Of a stretch of DNA of 64,000 nt, positions 32,597 through 42,340 are shown in pieces. The notes under the pieces were generated by a model. That model did no database searches. It saw nothing but the letters and a program-made list of their open reading frames with translations, and was not told where the DNA came from. The number at the start of each line of letters is the position of its first letter. The stretch's first letter is position 1. The position numbers and the translations under genes are program-made. The stretch comes from Candidatus Nitrosotenuis cloacae (GTDB lineage Archaea; Thermoproteota; Nitrososphaeria; Nitrososphaerales; Nitrosopumilaceae), in assembly GCF_026768455.1 (NCBI RefSeq), contig NZ_JAPPVQ010000015.1:62001-126000 (forward strand), read 5' to 3'.

Positions 32597-34987
32597 ATGA
32601 ACATCAAAAGGACCGCAATTAGGATAGGGGGAATGCACTGTGCGGGCTGTGCAAACTCTATTCAGTCTTCAGTAGATGCACTAGATGGAGTAAAAAAATG
32701 CGAGGTCAACCTCGCGTCAGAAAAGGCGATGCTAGAGTTTGATCCATCGCGCGTTGGAATGGCTGAAATTGAGAAGGCGGTACATCGTGCAGGCTATCGA
32801 GTCGTTTACGAAAAGATCATGCTGAGCGTGGCGGGAATCACCGATTCGTCTGATGCGGACAGACTTGAGAAAATGCTGCAGAAACTAGAGGGAATCAAAC
32901 ACGCCTCGGTAAACTATGGGGCAAGCCAGATTCACATAGAATACAACTCCGCACTTGTATCACTGTCAGATATACGGCAGTCTGTTGCAAGCAGCGGCTA
33001 TCATATAGTCTCAGAGGATCTTGCCGCAACAGCAGAAGAGGTAGAAGCAAGGAATCTGAAAAAACTGCTTACCATAGGAATAATTTTTACTGTTCCAATT
33101 GTGATCCTTGGCTATCCTGAGTACCTACCGTTTGTGCCGCTTACAGGAACTAACATTTCCGCATTTTTGATCTTTGCGTGTGCAGGAATAGTGCAATTTG
33201 TGGCAGGAAACCGGTTCTACGTCGGCGCGTTCCGAATTGCAAAAATGGGATCTGCAAACATGGACACACTAGTAGTGCTTGGCACCAGCGCTGCGTTTTT
33301 GTTTAGCGCATTCAACACGTTTCCTTCGCCCGTGTGGCATAACATCTATTATGATGCCGGCGCAGTCGTAATAACATTCATCATACTTGGCAAGTACCTT
33401 GAAAACAAGACAAAGGCAAAGACGTCGTCAATTATCAAAAAAATGCTGGAACTACAGCCGAAGACCGCCCGGGTGATGCGCAACGGTGTCGAACAAGAGA
33501 TTCCAATCGAGCAGATTATCCTGGGCGACATCATGATTGTAAAGCCGGGTGAAAAGATTCCAGTTGACGGCGCTGTGATCTTTGGACATTCGGCTGTAAA
33601 TGAATCCGCAGTAACAGGTGAATCGATGCCCGTGGACAAGGATGTGGGGGATTCGGTAATTGGAGGAACGGTAAACTATGAAGGTGCCTTACGGATAAGG
33701 GCAGAACGCGTGGGTGGAGACACCATGATCTCTCAGATTGTCAGGCTGGTCGAAGATGCGATGGGAAGAAAGCCGCCCATGCAGAAGATTGTGGACAGGA
33801 TTGCGGGACGATTTGCGTTTTTGGTGATGGCTGCGGCACTCGTGGCGTTTGCCGGCTGGTACCTATTTACCGCTCACGCCGACCACCACCTTGCAGCGTC
33901 CCTGATCCCAGCAGTTGCAATACTTGTAGTTGCATGTCCATGTGCCCTAGGACTTGCAACACCTACTGCCGTAATGGTTGGTATGAGCAAAGGTGCGCAG
34001 CATGGCGTACTCTTCAAAAGTGGGGAGGCTCTAGAGATGCTAGGCAAAATAGACGTAATGGTGCTTGACAAAACGGGCACCCTGACTGAGGGCAAGCCCA
34101 GAGTGACTGACATCATATCACTCGATGCAAGGTTTGATGAGACAAAGGTTTTGAATGCTGCTATATGTGTGGAAAAAAACTCAGAGCATCCACTTGCAAA
34201 GGCAATAATGCATGAGGCGCAAACAAGAAGTTTGCAACCCGGTGAGGTCTCGGAATTTTCCGCAGTTTCCGGAAAGGGAGCGCAGGCAACGCACGACAAC
34301 GGGAGGATCTTAGTTGGAAATGTCAAGTTTATGGAAGAAGGGGGTATCTGCATTGAGCATGGCCGAAATGTCGTATCCGGCTTGCAGCAACAGGGTAAGA
34401 CGGCGGTATTGGTCGCAGTTGACACTGTACTGGTAGGAGTGATCGGAATGCTGGACACTCCAAGAACGGAATCAAAAGAGGCGGTAAGGCGTCTTGGGAA
34501 AAAAATGAAGATAATGATGCTGACAGGCGATGATGAAAGAACAGCAAACACCGTGGCAAAGGAAATCGGAATTGACAAGGTGATTGCAGGCGTCCTGCCG
34601 CACCAAAAGGCAGACGCAATAAGAAAACTGCAAGAGGAGGGATACAAGACTGCCATGGTGGGAGACGGCATAAATGACGCAGCAGCACTTACTCAGGCAG
34701 ACGTTGGTATTGCAATCGGCGGTGGCACGGATATTGCAATCGAGGCAGGCAAAATAGTTCTTGTACGGAACGATCTGCGTGATGTGGTGTCTGCATTTGA
34801 GATTAGCAGGAAGACGGTGGGCAAGATAAGACAGAACCTGTTTTACGCGTTTGCATACAACGTGGCACTAATCCCGATTGCCGGGCTCGGGCTGCTCTAT
34901 CCTGCTATTGCAGGCATGGCGATGGCGGCAAGTTCCGTCTCTGTGACGGCAAGCTCACTTGCACTAAAAAGGTGGAATCCGAAATAA
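32597..34987 (+). CDS. copA: Copper-translocating P1B-type ATPase
   Basis: Exports Cu(I) across the cytoplasmic membrane. 796 aa from ATG 32597 (longer readings begin in the operator). HMA1 carries [11 protein letters not shown]2 lacks the CxxC ([12 protein letters not shown]) and so is probably not metal-binding. Eight TM segments, CPC in VACPCALGL, phosphorylation DKTGT, HP in SEHPLAKA, and GDGIND. It is next to its probable regulator. Confidence 0.95.
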   Translation: MNIKRTAIRIGGMHCAGCANSIQSSVDALDGVKKCEVNLASEKAMLEFDPSRVGMAEIEKAVHRAGYRVVYEKIMLSVAGITDSSDADRLEKMLQKLEGIKHASVNYGASQIHIEYNSALVSLSDIRQSVASSGYHIVSEDLAATAEEVEARNLKKLLTIGIIFTVPIVILGYPEYLPFVPLTGTNISAFLIFACAGIVQFVAGNRFYVGAFRIAKMGSANMDTLVVLGTSAAFLFSAFNTFPSPVWHNIYYDAGAVVITFIILGKYLENKTKAKTSSIIKKMLELQPKTARVMRNGVEQEIPIEQIILGDIMIVKPGEKIPVDGAVIFGHSAVNESAVTGESMPVDKDVGDSVIGGTVNYEGALRIRAERVGGDTMISQIVRLVEDAMGRKPPMQKIVDRIAGRFAFLVMAAALVAFAGWYLFTAHADHHLAASLIPAVAILVVACPCALGLATPTAVMVGMSKGAQHGVLFKSGEALEMLGKIDVMVLDKTGTLTEGKPRVTDIISLDARFDETKVLNAAICVEKNSEHPLAKAIMHEAQTRSLQPGEVSEFSAVSGKGAQATHDNGRILVGNVKFMEEGGICIEHGRNVVSGLQQQGKTAVLVAVDTVLVGVIGMLDTPRTESKEAVRRLGKKMKIMMLTGDDERTANTVAKEIGIDKVIAGVLPHQKADAIRKLQEEGYKTAMVGDGINDAAALTQADVGIAIGGGTDIAIEAGKIVLVRNDLRDVVSAFEISRKTVGKIRQNLFYAFAYNVALIPIAGLGLLYPAIAGMAMAASSVSVTASSLALKRWNPK

Positions 34988-34995
34988 CAAAAAAG

Positions 34996-35067
34996 TGGAC
35001 TGGAGGGGAATTGAACCCCTGACTTCTGCATTGCGAATGCAGCGCTATACCACTAAGCCACCAGCCC
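34996..35067 (-). tRNA. tRNA-Ala (CGC)
   Basis: 72 nt on the minus strand. Acceptor stem GGGCTGG/CCAGTCC with the alanine-identity G3-U70 pair and discriminator A; anticodon loop TTCGCAA inside CTGCA/TGCAG; T-arm GGGGTTCAATTCCCC. CCA is not encoded. No intron is visible. Confidence 0.95.
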
Positions 35068-35150
35068 TTATCCTTTCCAGCAAATTCCGACTATTTTTAC
35101 TCATTCACCAACCACAAATCATTATTTTCTAGATCGGACAACCAAATTCA

Positions 35151-36386
35151 TTGAGCAAGATAAAGGATGCCTGTTTAGCAGACGGGGGATACATCTCATA
35201 TTCGTGGGCAAAATCACACATGAAGATCCTGACCGAATCCGCCGGGAGACTGAAAAAATCAAAACCGTTGCGCGGACTCACACTCGGATTCTGCATGCAG
35301 ATGACAAAGGAGACCTCCGTCTTGCTCGTGTGTGCAAAGGAACTGGGAGCAAAGGTAGTGGCGTGCGGGGGAAACCCACTCACGACCCATGATGACGTTG
35401 CCGCGTTCTTGGACTCACGTGGGATTATCACGTACGCGTGGTCTGACCAGTCAAAATCCGAGTACGAGTGGTGTCAAGACCAAGTACTGTCACACAAACC
35501 CCAGATCCTAGTGGATGACGGCGGGGATCTCAACACCAAGGCACACTTTGATAATCGATTCAAGACGCTCAAGGTAATCGGTGCAACCGAGGAGACCACA
35601 ACTGGTGTGAACAGATATGCTGCAATGCAGCACAAGGTGCAGCTGCGCTATCCGATAATTGCAGTAAATAACGCAAAAACAAAAATGATGTTTGATAACC
35701 GGTATGGGACGGGCCAGAGTACGATCGACGGATATTTGCGCGCGATGAATCTGATTTTTGCCTCAAAAACAGTGGTCGTATCCGGCTATGGCTGGCTAGG
35801 CAGGGGTGTTGTACAAAGGTGCTCTGGTATGGGCTCAAAGGTAATAGTAACCGAGATTGATCCAATTAAGGCACTGGAGGCACACATGGATGGATTTGAC
35901 GTGATGCCGATGGACCGGGCGGCAAAGGTTGGAGACATCTTCATCACGTGTACCGGCATGACGTCTGTGATAAGAAAAGAGCATTTACTGCAGATGAAGG
36001 ACGGCGCAGTAGTTGGAAACGTGGGGCATTTTGATGTGGAAATTGACGCAAAGTTCCTGCTAAGTAGAAGCACAACGAGAAAGATCAGACCAAACCTTGA
36101 CGAATGCGTGATGCCTGGAGGAAAAAAGATCTATCTGGTAAGCAAGGGACGGGTTGCAAATCTGGTGGCATCCGAGGGGCATCCGCCGGAAGTAATGGCA
36201 ATGTCTTTCTCAAACCAGCTTCATTGCATACTATATCTTGTCAAACATCACAAAAAAATGAAACCCCGCGTGTATGACGTACCAAAAGAAATTGACGACC
36301 ATGTTGCACTCGATGTATTGCATGCTAGCCGCATCAAAATTGACAAGCTTACAAAACGCCAAACCAAATACCTTCATAGCTGGTAA
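35151..36386 (+). CDS. ahcY: S-adenosylhomocysteine hydrolase
   Basis: Splits S-adenosylhomocysteine to adenosine and homocysteine, using NAD, and so keeps methylation reactions such as ArsM running. 411 aa with TTG start. Motifs: catalytic region EETTTGVNRYAAM, NAD-binding VVSGYGWLGRGVVQRC, substrate region GNVGHFDVEID, and C-terminal HPPEVMAMSF. Shorter than bacterial enzymes, normal for archaea. Stands next to the tRNA-Ala gene. Confidence 0.95.
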   Translation: MSKIKDACLADGGYISYSWAKSHMKILTESAGRLKKSKPLRGLTLGFCMQMTKETSVLLVCAKELGAKVVACGGNPLTTHDDVAAFLDSRGIITYAWSDQSKSEYEWCQDQVLSHKPQILVDDGGDLNTKAHFDNRFKTLKVIGATEETTTGVNRYAAMQHKVQLRYPIIAVNNAKTKMMFDNRYGTGQSTIDGYLRAMNLIFASKTVVVSGYGWLGRGVVQRCSGMGSKVIVTEIDPIKALEAHMDGFDVMPMDRAAKVGDIFITCTGMTSVIRKEHLLQMKDGAVVGNVGHFDVEIDAKFLLSRSTTRKIRPNLDECVMPGGKKIYLVSKGRVANLVASEGHPPEVMAMSFSNQLHCILYLVKHHKKMKPRVYDVPKEIDDHVALDVLHASRIKIDKLTKRQTKYLHSW

Positions 36387-36428
36387 TTCACCAAAACATA
36401 ATAGCGAGGATTCGCCAAGCCCCTCTAG

Positions 36429-37817
36429 TTGACCGTTGATTCTGTAATCATTGACTCCCACGTAATATCCCAAAACGGGATGCTGGAGCGCAACATCGTG
36501 ATAAATGATGGCAAGATAGTGGACTTTACAACGGACATACCGCAGTGCGACAAGAAGATCAACGCAAGGGGGCTTGTCGCAATTCCTGGGCTGATTGACA
36601 CGCATGTACATTATGGCGTATATTCACCAATAGACGAGGCCGCAAAGACGGAATCGCGAGCCGCCGCACTGGGAGGAGTCACCACCATGATGAGGATGCT
36701 CAGGCTTGGCCGCTCGTACAAGATGCACCTAAACGCACAGCTTGCGGCATCTGCCACATCCCATTACGTCGATTATGCAATACATGGCACGATATTTGAC
36801 GAAAAGCAGGCAGCCGAGATGAAGTTCTGCACGGAAAAAGGCATCACGTCGTTCAAACTATACATGAATCTGGGAGGCGAGGTAGGGCACGTCTACATGG
36901 ACATGGATCCGGGCGCAACGTCGCTGTTTGAATCTACAGTACAACTTGAGACTTCCACCATCAGGGCGGTTCTCGCAAACGCCGCAAGCTTGCACTGTCC
37001 AGTACTTGTGCACGCGGAGGACTATCAGATGTGCGAGTGCGGAATAAAAAAAGCAAAAGAGCACAATCGGGACGGACTTCCGGCATGGTCCGAGAGCAGG
37101 CCGCCCGACTCTGAGGTAAAGTCGATCAAAAGGATATCTGAGATTGCAAGGGAGTTTGGCACCACGCTATACTTTGTGCATATTGGCTCTGCTGCAGCTC
37201 TTGCCGCAATACAAGAGGAAAAAAACAGGGGAACGAAAATCTTTGTAGAGACGTGCCCTCACTATCTCACACTATCATATGAAAAACAGTCCGGGTATCT
37301 TGCAAAGGTGATGCCGCCAATCAGGACCTCCCAGGACGTGGAGCATGTCTGGATTGCCATATCAAAAAACCAGATAGACACAATTGGAACCGACCATGTG
37401 GCAAACCGGCTCAAGCTAAAAATCGGACAAGATGTGTGGTCATCACTTGCAGGATTTCCAGGCATTGGCACATTATTGCCGATATTACTCTCAGAGGGCG
37501 TAAACAAAAACAGAATCAACCTGCTGCAGCTGGCACATCTTACCAGTACTAATGCGGCAAAAATCTTTGGCATGTATCCGCAGAAGGGAGAAATCCAAAA
37601 GGGCGCTGACGCCGACATTACTCTGATCGACCTAAAAAAGGAGCAAAAAGTAGAGTCCCAGTTCTTTGGGGCATTCTCCGATTATTTGGTATATGAGGGA
37701 TGGAAGCTAAAAGGGTGGCCTCAAACAACCATGGTCCGGGGAAACCTTGTCACAGAGAACATGCAGGTGGTCGGAAAGCCAGGATATGGAATGCTTGTTA
37801 GCCGCAGGCTAGGCTAG
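36429..37817 (+). CDS. Dihydroorotase/hydantoinase-family amidohydrolase
   Basis: 462 aa, TTG start. Binuclear amidohydrolase motifs: DTHVHYG (metal), the carboxylated Lys in TSFKLYMN, HAED, HIGSA, and the catalytic Asp in TIGTDHVA. It could be dihydroorotase (pyrimidine synthesis) or a hydantoinase; length fits both. It overlaps the convergent rpiA gene by 9 nt. The preference for dihydroorotase comes from archaeal annotation habit only. Confidence 0.8.
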   Translation: MTVDSVIIDSHVISQNGMLERNIVINDGKIVDFTTDIPQCDKKINARGLVAIPGLIDTHVHYGVYSPIDEAAKTESRAAALGGVTTMMRMLRLGRSYKMHLNAQLAASATSHYVDYAIHGTIFDEKQAAEMKFCTEKGITSFKLYMNLGGEVGHVYMDMDPGATSLFESTVQLETSTIRAVLANAASLHCPVLVHAEDYQMCECGIKKAKEHNRDGLPAWSESRPPDSEVKSIKRISEIAREFGTTLYFVHIGSAAALAAIQEEKNRGTKIFVETCPHYLTLSYEKQSGYLAKVMPPIRTSQDVEHVWIAISKNQIDTIGTDHVANRLKLKIGQDVWSSLAGFPGIGTLLPILLSEGVNKNRINLLQLAHLTSTNAAKIFGMYPQKGEIQKGADADITLIDLKKEQKVESQFFGAFSDYLVYEGWKLKGWPQTTMVRGNLVTENMQVVGKPGYGMLVSRRLG

Positions 37818-38486
37818 AATGTCGAATTTGCCGTTCTCTCTTGCCTTGTATATGACGTCTGGCTTGCGCACAAAGATGCCTACCTCGACTACGCCCGCAA
37901 TTTGCTTTATCTTTGCACCCAGCATCTTCGGGGACTTGATGGTGCCAAAGTCGCAATCATAGATGATGTTGCCGTTTTCAGTTATGAACGGGTAGCCGCG
38001 CTCAATTGTTCTCAATTGCGGCTTTCCTCCAAGATCTTCTATGAATTTTTTTATCATGTTTCTTGCAAACGGATGTACCTCGACTGGGACCGACCTGTCA
38101 AAGTACTTGACAAACTTGCCTGCATCTGCCATTATGACTACTTTTTTTGCAGACGAGATCAGTATGTTTTCTCTCAACAGTGCCCCCCCTCCGCCCTTGA
38201 TCATGTTCTTCTGGGAGTCTATCTGGTCTGCGCCGTCAAACACAATGTCTATTTTCTGCACCTGGTCTGCACCTATTATGTGAATTCCGCTCTGTTCTGC
38301 TACGAGTTTTATCTGCAAAGATGTCGGAACTGCTCTGATTGTAAGATTTTTCTTTTTGATGTGCTGGCCTAGCTCCTTTACAAATGCAGTTGCTGCCCTG
38401 CCGCTGCCCAGCCCCAAAACAGAACCATTCTTGACAAATTTCAGTGCATCCTTTGACAATGCCGAAATGGCATCATCATATGGCAA
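37809..38486 (-). CDS. rpiA: Ribose-5-phosphate isomerase A
   Basis: Interconverts ribose-5-phosphate and ribulose-5-phosphate in the pentose phosphate route. 225 aa, usual length. Motifs: GLGSGRAATAFV, TSLQIKLVAEQSGI, FDGADQID, KGGGGALLREN, VPVEVHPFA. The ATG lies 1 nt after the stop of the upstream coiled-coil gene. Confidence 0.95.
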   Translation of the reverse strand: MPYDDAISALSKDALKFVKNGSVLGLGSGRAATAFVKELGQHIKKKNLTIRAVPTSLQIKLVAEQSGIHIIGADQVQKIDIVFDGADQIDSQKNMIKGGGGALLRENILISSAKKVVIMADAGKFVKYFDRSVPVEVHPFARNMIKKFIEDLGGKPQLRTIERGYPFITENGNIIYDCDFGTIKSPKMLGAKIKQIAGVVEVGIFVRKPDVIYKARENGKFDILA

Positions 38487-39437
38487 TTATTCTACCTCAG
38501 CTTGCTCTAGTTTTGACAGCGTCTTCATTATTTCGCGCTTTATGGAATCAAGATCGTCCTCGTCTTCTTCGATCTCCTCTGGCTCTGGTATGTTTATCTT
38601 CGTCTTCCTTCTTTCCTCCGCCTTTGATTCCTCTCTGAACTCTAGCTTTGGAGGCTCTGATCTTATCTTCTGTTCTATGTCTATTGGCTCTGTGATGAAT
38701 GACTTTTGTATTGTCTGCGGTTGCACAGTCTCCTGTACCTGCTGAATGATCTCTTTTGCCGTGGCTGCAACTATCTGCGACTGAACAACCTCCTGCCTTG
38801 TTTCGGGCTGAATCTGCACTTGCGGCGCAGGAATCTCTATTGGTGGAATATGCTGTGGAACGGATGGGATCTCTGTCAGCGTGGTTATCTCAAATCTTTT
38901 TGCCGGCTTGGCAAACGACTGGATCATCTCCTCAATACTCTGGGAGCTGGCAATCTCTTGTTTTTCTATTGGTCTTTCCGGTTTTGCTTCTACCTTTGGC
39001 ACCTCCTTTTTGGCCTCCGGCTTTTCCATCTGCACTGACGCTACAGAAATCTTTGATGATATCTCTGCCAACCTCTTGTCTAATGCGGAAAGCTTTTGGT
39101 CCATTAGGCTCATTAGACCGTCTCCGAGCGGACCAAGATCTGGGTACTTGCTTGCCTCCTCCATCTTCTCAATCTTTGCTAAAACCACTCCCAGCTGGTG
39201 TTGATACTTTGATAGAAGCTTATCCCGCTGTATTCTGGACAGGTCTGAGCTGTCCTGGTATAATCTTGAAATTGTTTTTGCAAGTATGTCTTTTTCAATT
39301 TTTAATGAATCAATTTGGGCGCGTATGTGTGACGTCGCACCCAAAAGCGGCATCTTGTTTTTATTCTTAGGAAACTTGTTTATGGTTGCTGCAGTTGCTG
39401 CGCCTGCAATGGAACTAATTACTAGGGCAATTTCCAT
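38487..39437 (-). CDS. Coiled-coil protein with hydrophobic N-terminus
   Basis: 316 aa. Residues 1-18 are hydrophobic (MEIALVISSIAGAATAAT), residues 35-140 are coiled coil, a long Pro/Gln/Glu-rich linker follows, and the C-terminus is acidic with a helix (SIKREIMKTLSKLEQAEVE). Archaeal CdvA also has coiled coil and a C-terminal helix, but the PRC barrel is missing here, so no name is given. Immediately follows the L37e gene. Confidence 0.6.
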   Translation of the reverse strand: MEIALVISSIAGAATAATINKFPKNKNKMPLLGATSHIRAQIDSLKIEKDILAKTISRLYQDSSDLSRIQRDKLLSKYQHQLGVVLAKIEKMEEASKYPDLGPLGDGLMSLMDQKLSALDKRLAEISSKISVASVQMEKPEAKKEVPKVEAKPERPIEKQEIASSQSIEEMIQSFAKPAKRFEITTLTEIPSVPQHIPPIEIPAPQVQIQPETRQEVVQSQIVAATAKEIIQQVQETVQPQTIQKSFITEPIDIEQKIRSEPPKLEFREESKAEERRKTKINIPEPEEIEEDEDDLDSIKREIMKTLSKLEQAEVE

Positions 39438-39605
39438 TTACGCGTACCATTTGATCCAATTGTACTTGCGTATTCGTGCCTCTGGAAAACCACAACTGGA
39501 GCATCTGTGCTGTCGCTTGTGATACGAGTTCTTACCGCATCTTCTGCATCTTATATGTGGCTTTTTCCTTGAAAAAAGCCCCATCGAAGGAGTTCCACGA
39601 GTCAT
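39438..39605 (-). CDS. rpl37e: Ribosomal protein L37e
   Basis: 55 aa: basic, with the zinc ribbon [11 protein letters not shown] and RCSSCGFP, and the end YNWIKWYA, all typical of L37e. The ATG lies 6 nt after the LSm stop, and its stop abuts the next gene's start. LSm-L37e pairing is common in archaea. Confidence 0.93.
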   Translation of the reverse strand: MTRGTPSMGLFSRKKPHIRCRRCGKNSYHKRQHRCSSCGFPEARIRKYNWIKWYA

Positions 39606-39611
39606 GTGTTA

Positions 39612-39842
39612 TCACGCAGGTGGTGGAGATATCATTACGACATTGTCTCCTCTAACAACAATAGTTCCAATGGTCTTCGTCTCGCCTTCAGTAGGGATCT
39701 CCTCTGAGCCGTCGAGTAGCAGGTTCATGTGCTGATCAAAACCTCTCAGATTTCCTCTGATAGTTTTGCCGCCCTTGAGCTTGATTAGAACTACCTTGTC
39801 GATGCTTTCATCCAGTACTTTTACTGCCATGTCAACTGACAT
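39612..39842 (-). CDS. Sm-like RNA-binding protein (archaeal LSm)
   Basis: 76 aa with Sm1 ([29 protein letters not shown]) and Sm2 ([16 protein letters not shown]) motifs. It forms a ring that binds U-rich RNA. First gene of the operon with L37e; a TAAAAT element lies upstream at about 39880. Confidence 0.93.
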   Translation of the reverse strand: MSVDMAVKVLDESIDKVVLIKLKGGKTIRGNLRGFDQHMNLLLDGSEEIPTEGETKTIGTIVVRGDNVVMISPPPA

Positions 39843-39912
39843 TTATTTCACTTATTGGCTCTCCTAACTAGGGATTATATTAAAATTTCATTGGTGTAAA
39901 TTAGAATTTCAC

Positions 39913-40614
39913 TCAGTAAGCCAACTTTGACACTGTTTTGGAGATGTTTTGTGTTATTTCAGACAAGATCCTCTCCCCATCTTTCTTTGTAGCCTTTGTT
40001 GGGTCTCCCCACACACCGTTTTTTGTAGCCTTAATAAAGTGAGTTGCCGCAAGCTTTGAGACTCTCTCTCTTTGCCGTGGTGTAAGATCGCCTGAAATGA
40101 GCCCCTTTCTTGCAAACTTCATCTTTACCTTGTCTGAAATGGCAAGCATGAGTGATGTCTCGACAAACCCTGCGTGGTCGAACTCTTCTTTCATAAAATG
40201 CCAATACGAAAACGCAAAAACTCGCGCCCTTCTGCCTGATTTTGCGTGAATCCTGCTCTCTATGCCCTTTATGGCTCCTTGGTTTCCATGGTGTCCGTTC
40301 AGTATGATTATTTTCTGGATCTTGTTCTGTGACAGAGACAGGCAAATCTCAACTAGAATTCTTTGCAGCGTCCCAGTCGTTATACTGAGGTTGAAGAACG
40401 GTGCATGTTCAAACGAGTTTCCATATGTTATCGTAGGCAGCAGCAACAGGTCACATCTTTTTGCCACTATTCGTGCCACCTCGGTGACGATGTCCGAATC
40501 CGTCGATATTGGTAGATGGGGCCCGTGTTGCTCAAGTGAGCCTACTGGAATTATTGCAATTTTACCTCTTGGCATTCCTCTAAGCACCGGATCGGAATAA
40601 TCCTGGATGCTCAT
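39913..40614 (-). CDS. Creatininase-family hydrolase, probable FAPy deformylase (ArfB-like)
   Basis: 233 aa. Metal site GSLEQHGPHLPISTD plus NGHHGNQGA, typical for creatininase-fold amidohydrolases. In archaea the ArfB member deformylates a GTP-derived pyrimidine intermediate for riboflavin and F420. The PurU gene just upstream releases formate by another deformylation, a loose thematic link. Substrate not proven. It overlaps the upstream PurU gene by 4 nt. Confidence 0.8.
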   Translation of the reverse strand: MSIQDYSDPVLRGMPRGKIAIIPVGSLEQHGPHLPISTDSDIVTEVARIVAKRCDLLLLPTITYGNSFEHAPFFNLSITTGTLQRILVEICLSLSQNKIQKIIILNGHHGNQGAIKGIESRIHAKSGRRARVFAFSYWHFMKEEFDHAGFVETSLMLAISDKVKMKFARKGLISGDLTPRQRERVSKLAATHFIKATKNGVWGDPTKATKKDGERILSEITQNISKTVSKLAY

Positions 40615-41453
40615 TTTGTGTATACTTTTCTCCAGCTTACTTCGAGCTTTCCTTCCAAATGCATCTTGACTGCCTTTAGCAACGTTTCTGCCTCAAGCTC
40701 CTGGCCCTTTTTCTTTATTGTCTCAAGCGAGTCTGCAGAATCAACCCTGAACGAGTCCTGAAATATTATCGGCCCCTGATCAAGCTCCTCTGTTACATAG
40801 TGAGCCGTTACTCCGACAATCTTTGTTCCGCGTTCAAATGCTTGCGCATATGCAAACGCTCCTGGAAACGCCGGAAGCAGGGACGGATGTATGTTGATGA
40901 TCCTGTGCGGATATCTCCACACAAAATTCGGCGTCATTATCCTCATGTACCTTGCCAGCACGACCAAGTCGATGTCGTATTTTTTTGTAATCTCAATTAG
41001 GTGCTGTTCCGCTTCCTGCTGATCCTTTTCCTCTACTACGACAAATGGAATTTTTGCCTTTTTTGCCAGCGGTTCAAGGGATCTCTCTGTGCCGACAACG
41101 ACGCTAATCTTCCCCTTTAGCTGACCCTTTGCGTCTGCGTCAAGCAAGGACTGCAGGCAGTGCGGCTCTTTTGTGACAAAGACTGCGATGTTCTTCTGGG
41201 AGTTTATCTCGTGATAGATGCTGACTTCCATCTCAAACTGTCTTCCAAGGTTCTGAAGCTCCGAATCAAATTTTTTCACATCTATCTCCTTTGAGAACGA
41301 CGCCTCCAAGTGCATGCCAAACAGTCCCTTGATGACATTCTGGTTTACCTTCTCAATGTTGCCGTTTTTCTGAAATATGAAATTAGTAAATGCGGCAACT
41401 ATGCCTTCCCGGTCCTTTCCAACTATGGTGATGCCTATGCGGATTTTCCTCAC
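40611..41453 (-). CDS. purU: Formyltetrahydrofolate deformylase
   Basis: Hydrolyses 10-formyl-THF to THF and formate, balancing one-carbon pools. 280 aa: N-terminal ACT domain (ITIVGKDREGIVAAF) and a formyltransferase-fold core with NIHPSLLPAFPG, VTAHYV and EELDQGPII. It overlaps the next gene by 4 nt, so they form an operon. Confidence 0.9.
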   Translation of the reverse strand: MRKIRIGITIVGKDREGIVAAFTNFIFQKNGNIEKVNQNVIKGLFGMHLEASFSKEIDVKKFDSELQNLGRQFEMEVSIYHEINSQKNIAVFVTKEPHCLQSLLDADAKGQLKGKISVVVGTERSLEPLAKKAKIPFVVVEEKDQQEAEQHLIEITKKYDIDLVVLARYMRIMTPNFVWRYPHRIINIHPSLLPAFPGAFAYAQAFERGTKIVGVTAHYVTEELDQGPIIFQDSFRVDSADSLETIKKKGQELEAETLLKAVKMHLEGKLEVSWRKVYTK

Positions 41454-41501
41454 AGGTTTTTGTTACAAATTCACCTTATTAATTTAATTTTGAGATTTAG
41501 G

Positions 41502-41586
41502 TGCGGGAGGTGGGATTTGAACCCACGAACCCCTAAGAGATAAGGGCCTAAACCTTACGCCGTTGACCGGGCTTGGCAACTCCCGC
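41502..41586 (-). tRNA. tRNA-Leu (TAG)
   Basis: 85 nt. Acceptor stem GCGGGAG/CTCCCGC, discriminator A, anticodon stem TAAGG/CCTTA with loop TTTAGGC, long variable arm (TCTCTTAGGGG region), T-arm GTGGGTTCAAATCCCAC. No intron visible. Confidence 0.95.
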
Positions 41587-41660
41587 ATTGATGCTCAAAT
41601 TTCACACAAACTTATTGCTTACCATTCTGCACATCGCAATCTGGTCAAAAATGGGCCATT

Positions 41661-42296
41661 TTGATCCAAAACGACTCAAATCATAAAACCGTGGAACGAA
41701 AACAAAAGAAATTGAGACAGCTCACGTTTATTTTCAAATCGGCACTGCTTTACGCAGCCCTGTCCGCATTGTTTTCAACAATAGGTCTGATTCCAATCTT
41801 CGGACAGCTCCTGCCAAAGCCATATGTGATAGGCAACCCCCTTGAGGTAAGTTCCATTTCGCTTGAACATGTGGTAGGGCACATTGTATTCGGGCTGATC
41901 GTGGGGGTCGCGACGTTGAGGACAAGATATTTTGTAATTGCCGGGCTGCTCCCAATAGCGCTTGACGCAGATCACCTAATTCAGTTTCTGGACATTCCGG
42001 CAATACCTCGGATGGCGCACTCGCTTGCATTCGGCTTCGTCTCAATTCCTGCAATGATGCTGCTCTTGGGCAAAAAAGACTACATTCTTGGCGCAGTCTC
42101 CCTTGCAGCGGTGCTCACACACATCTCGTTTGACACATTGCTTGGGGGATACAGCAAGTTTCCGTTTCTGATACCTATGCAAAGCAGCATGATTGCCTTT
42201 CAGGGCCATGACTGGATTGCATTCTTGCTTGCGGCAGTAGCAATAGTGGGTACTGCAACCGTATTTACCAAGAGACGGGCCGCCAAAGCGGCATAA
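41661..42296 (+). CDS. Membrane-bound metal-dependent hydrolase (YdjM-like)
   Basis: 211 aa, TTG start. Five or so membrane segments, with conserved acidic/His positions inside them: VGHIVFG, LDADHLIQF, MAHSLAFG, THISFDTLLGG. This matches the YdjM/LexA-binding inner-membrane hydrolase family, whose substrates are unclear. Stands 44 nt before the phosphohexomutase gene. Confidence 0.8.
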   Translation: MIQNDSNHKTVERKQKKLRQLTFIFKSALLYAALSALFSTIGLIPIFGQLLPKPYVIGNPLEVSSISLEHVVGHIVFGLIVGVATLRTRYFVIAGLLPIALDADHLIQFLDIPAIPRMAHSLAFGFVSIPAMMLLLGKKDYILGAVSLAAVLTHISFDTLLGGYSKFPFLIPMQSSMIAFQGHDWIAFLLAAVAIVGTATVFTKRRAAKAA

Positions 42297-42340
42297 CTTT
42301 CCAACAAAGCACAAATCTAGCTACCAAAGACCTAAATCCG

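Noticed and set aside
38487-39437. CdvA cell-division protein
   Set aside because: Coiled coil is present but the N-terminal PRC barrel is missing, so the name was not given.
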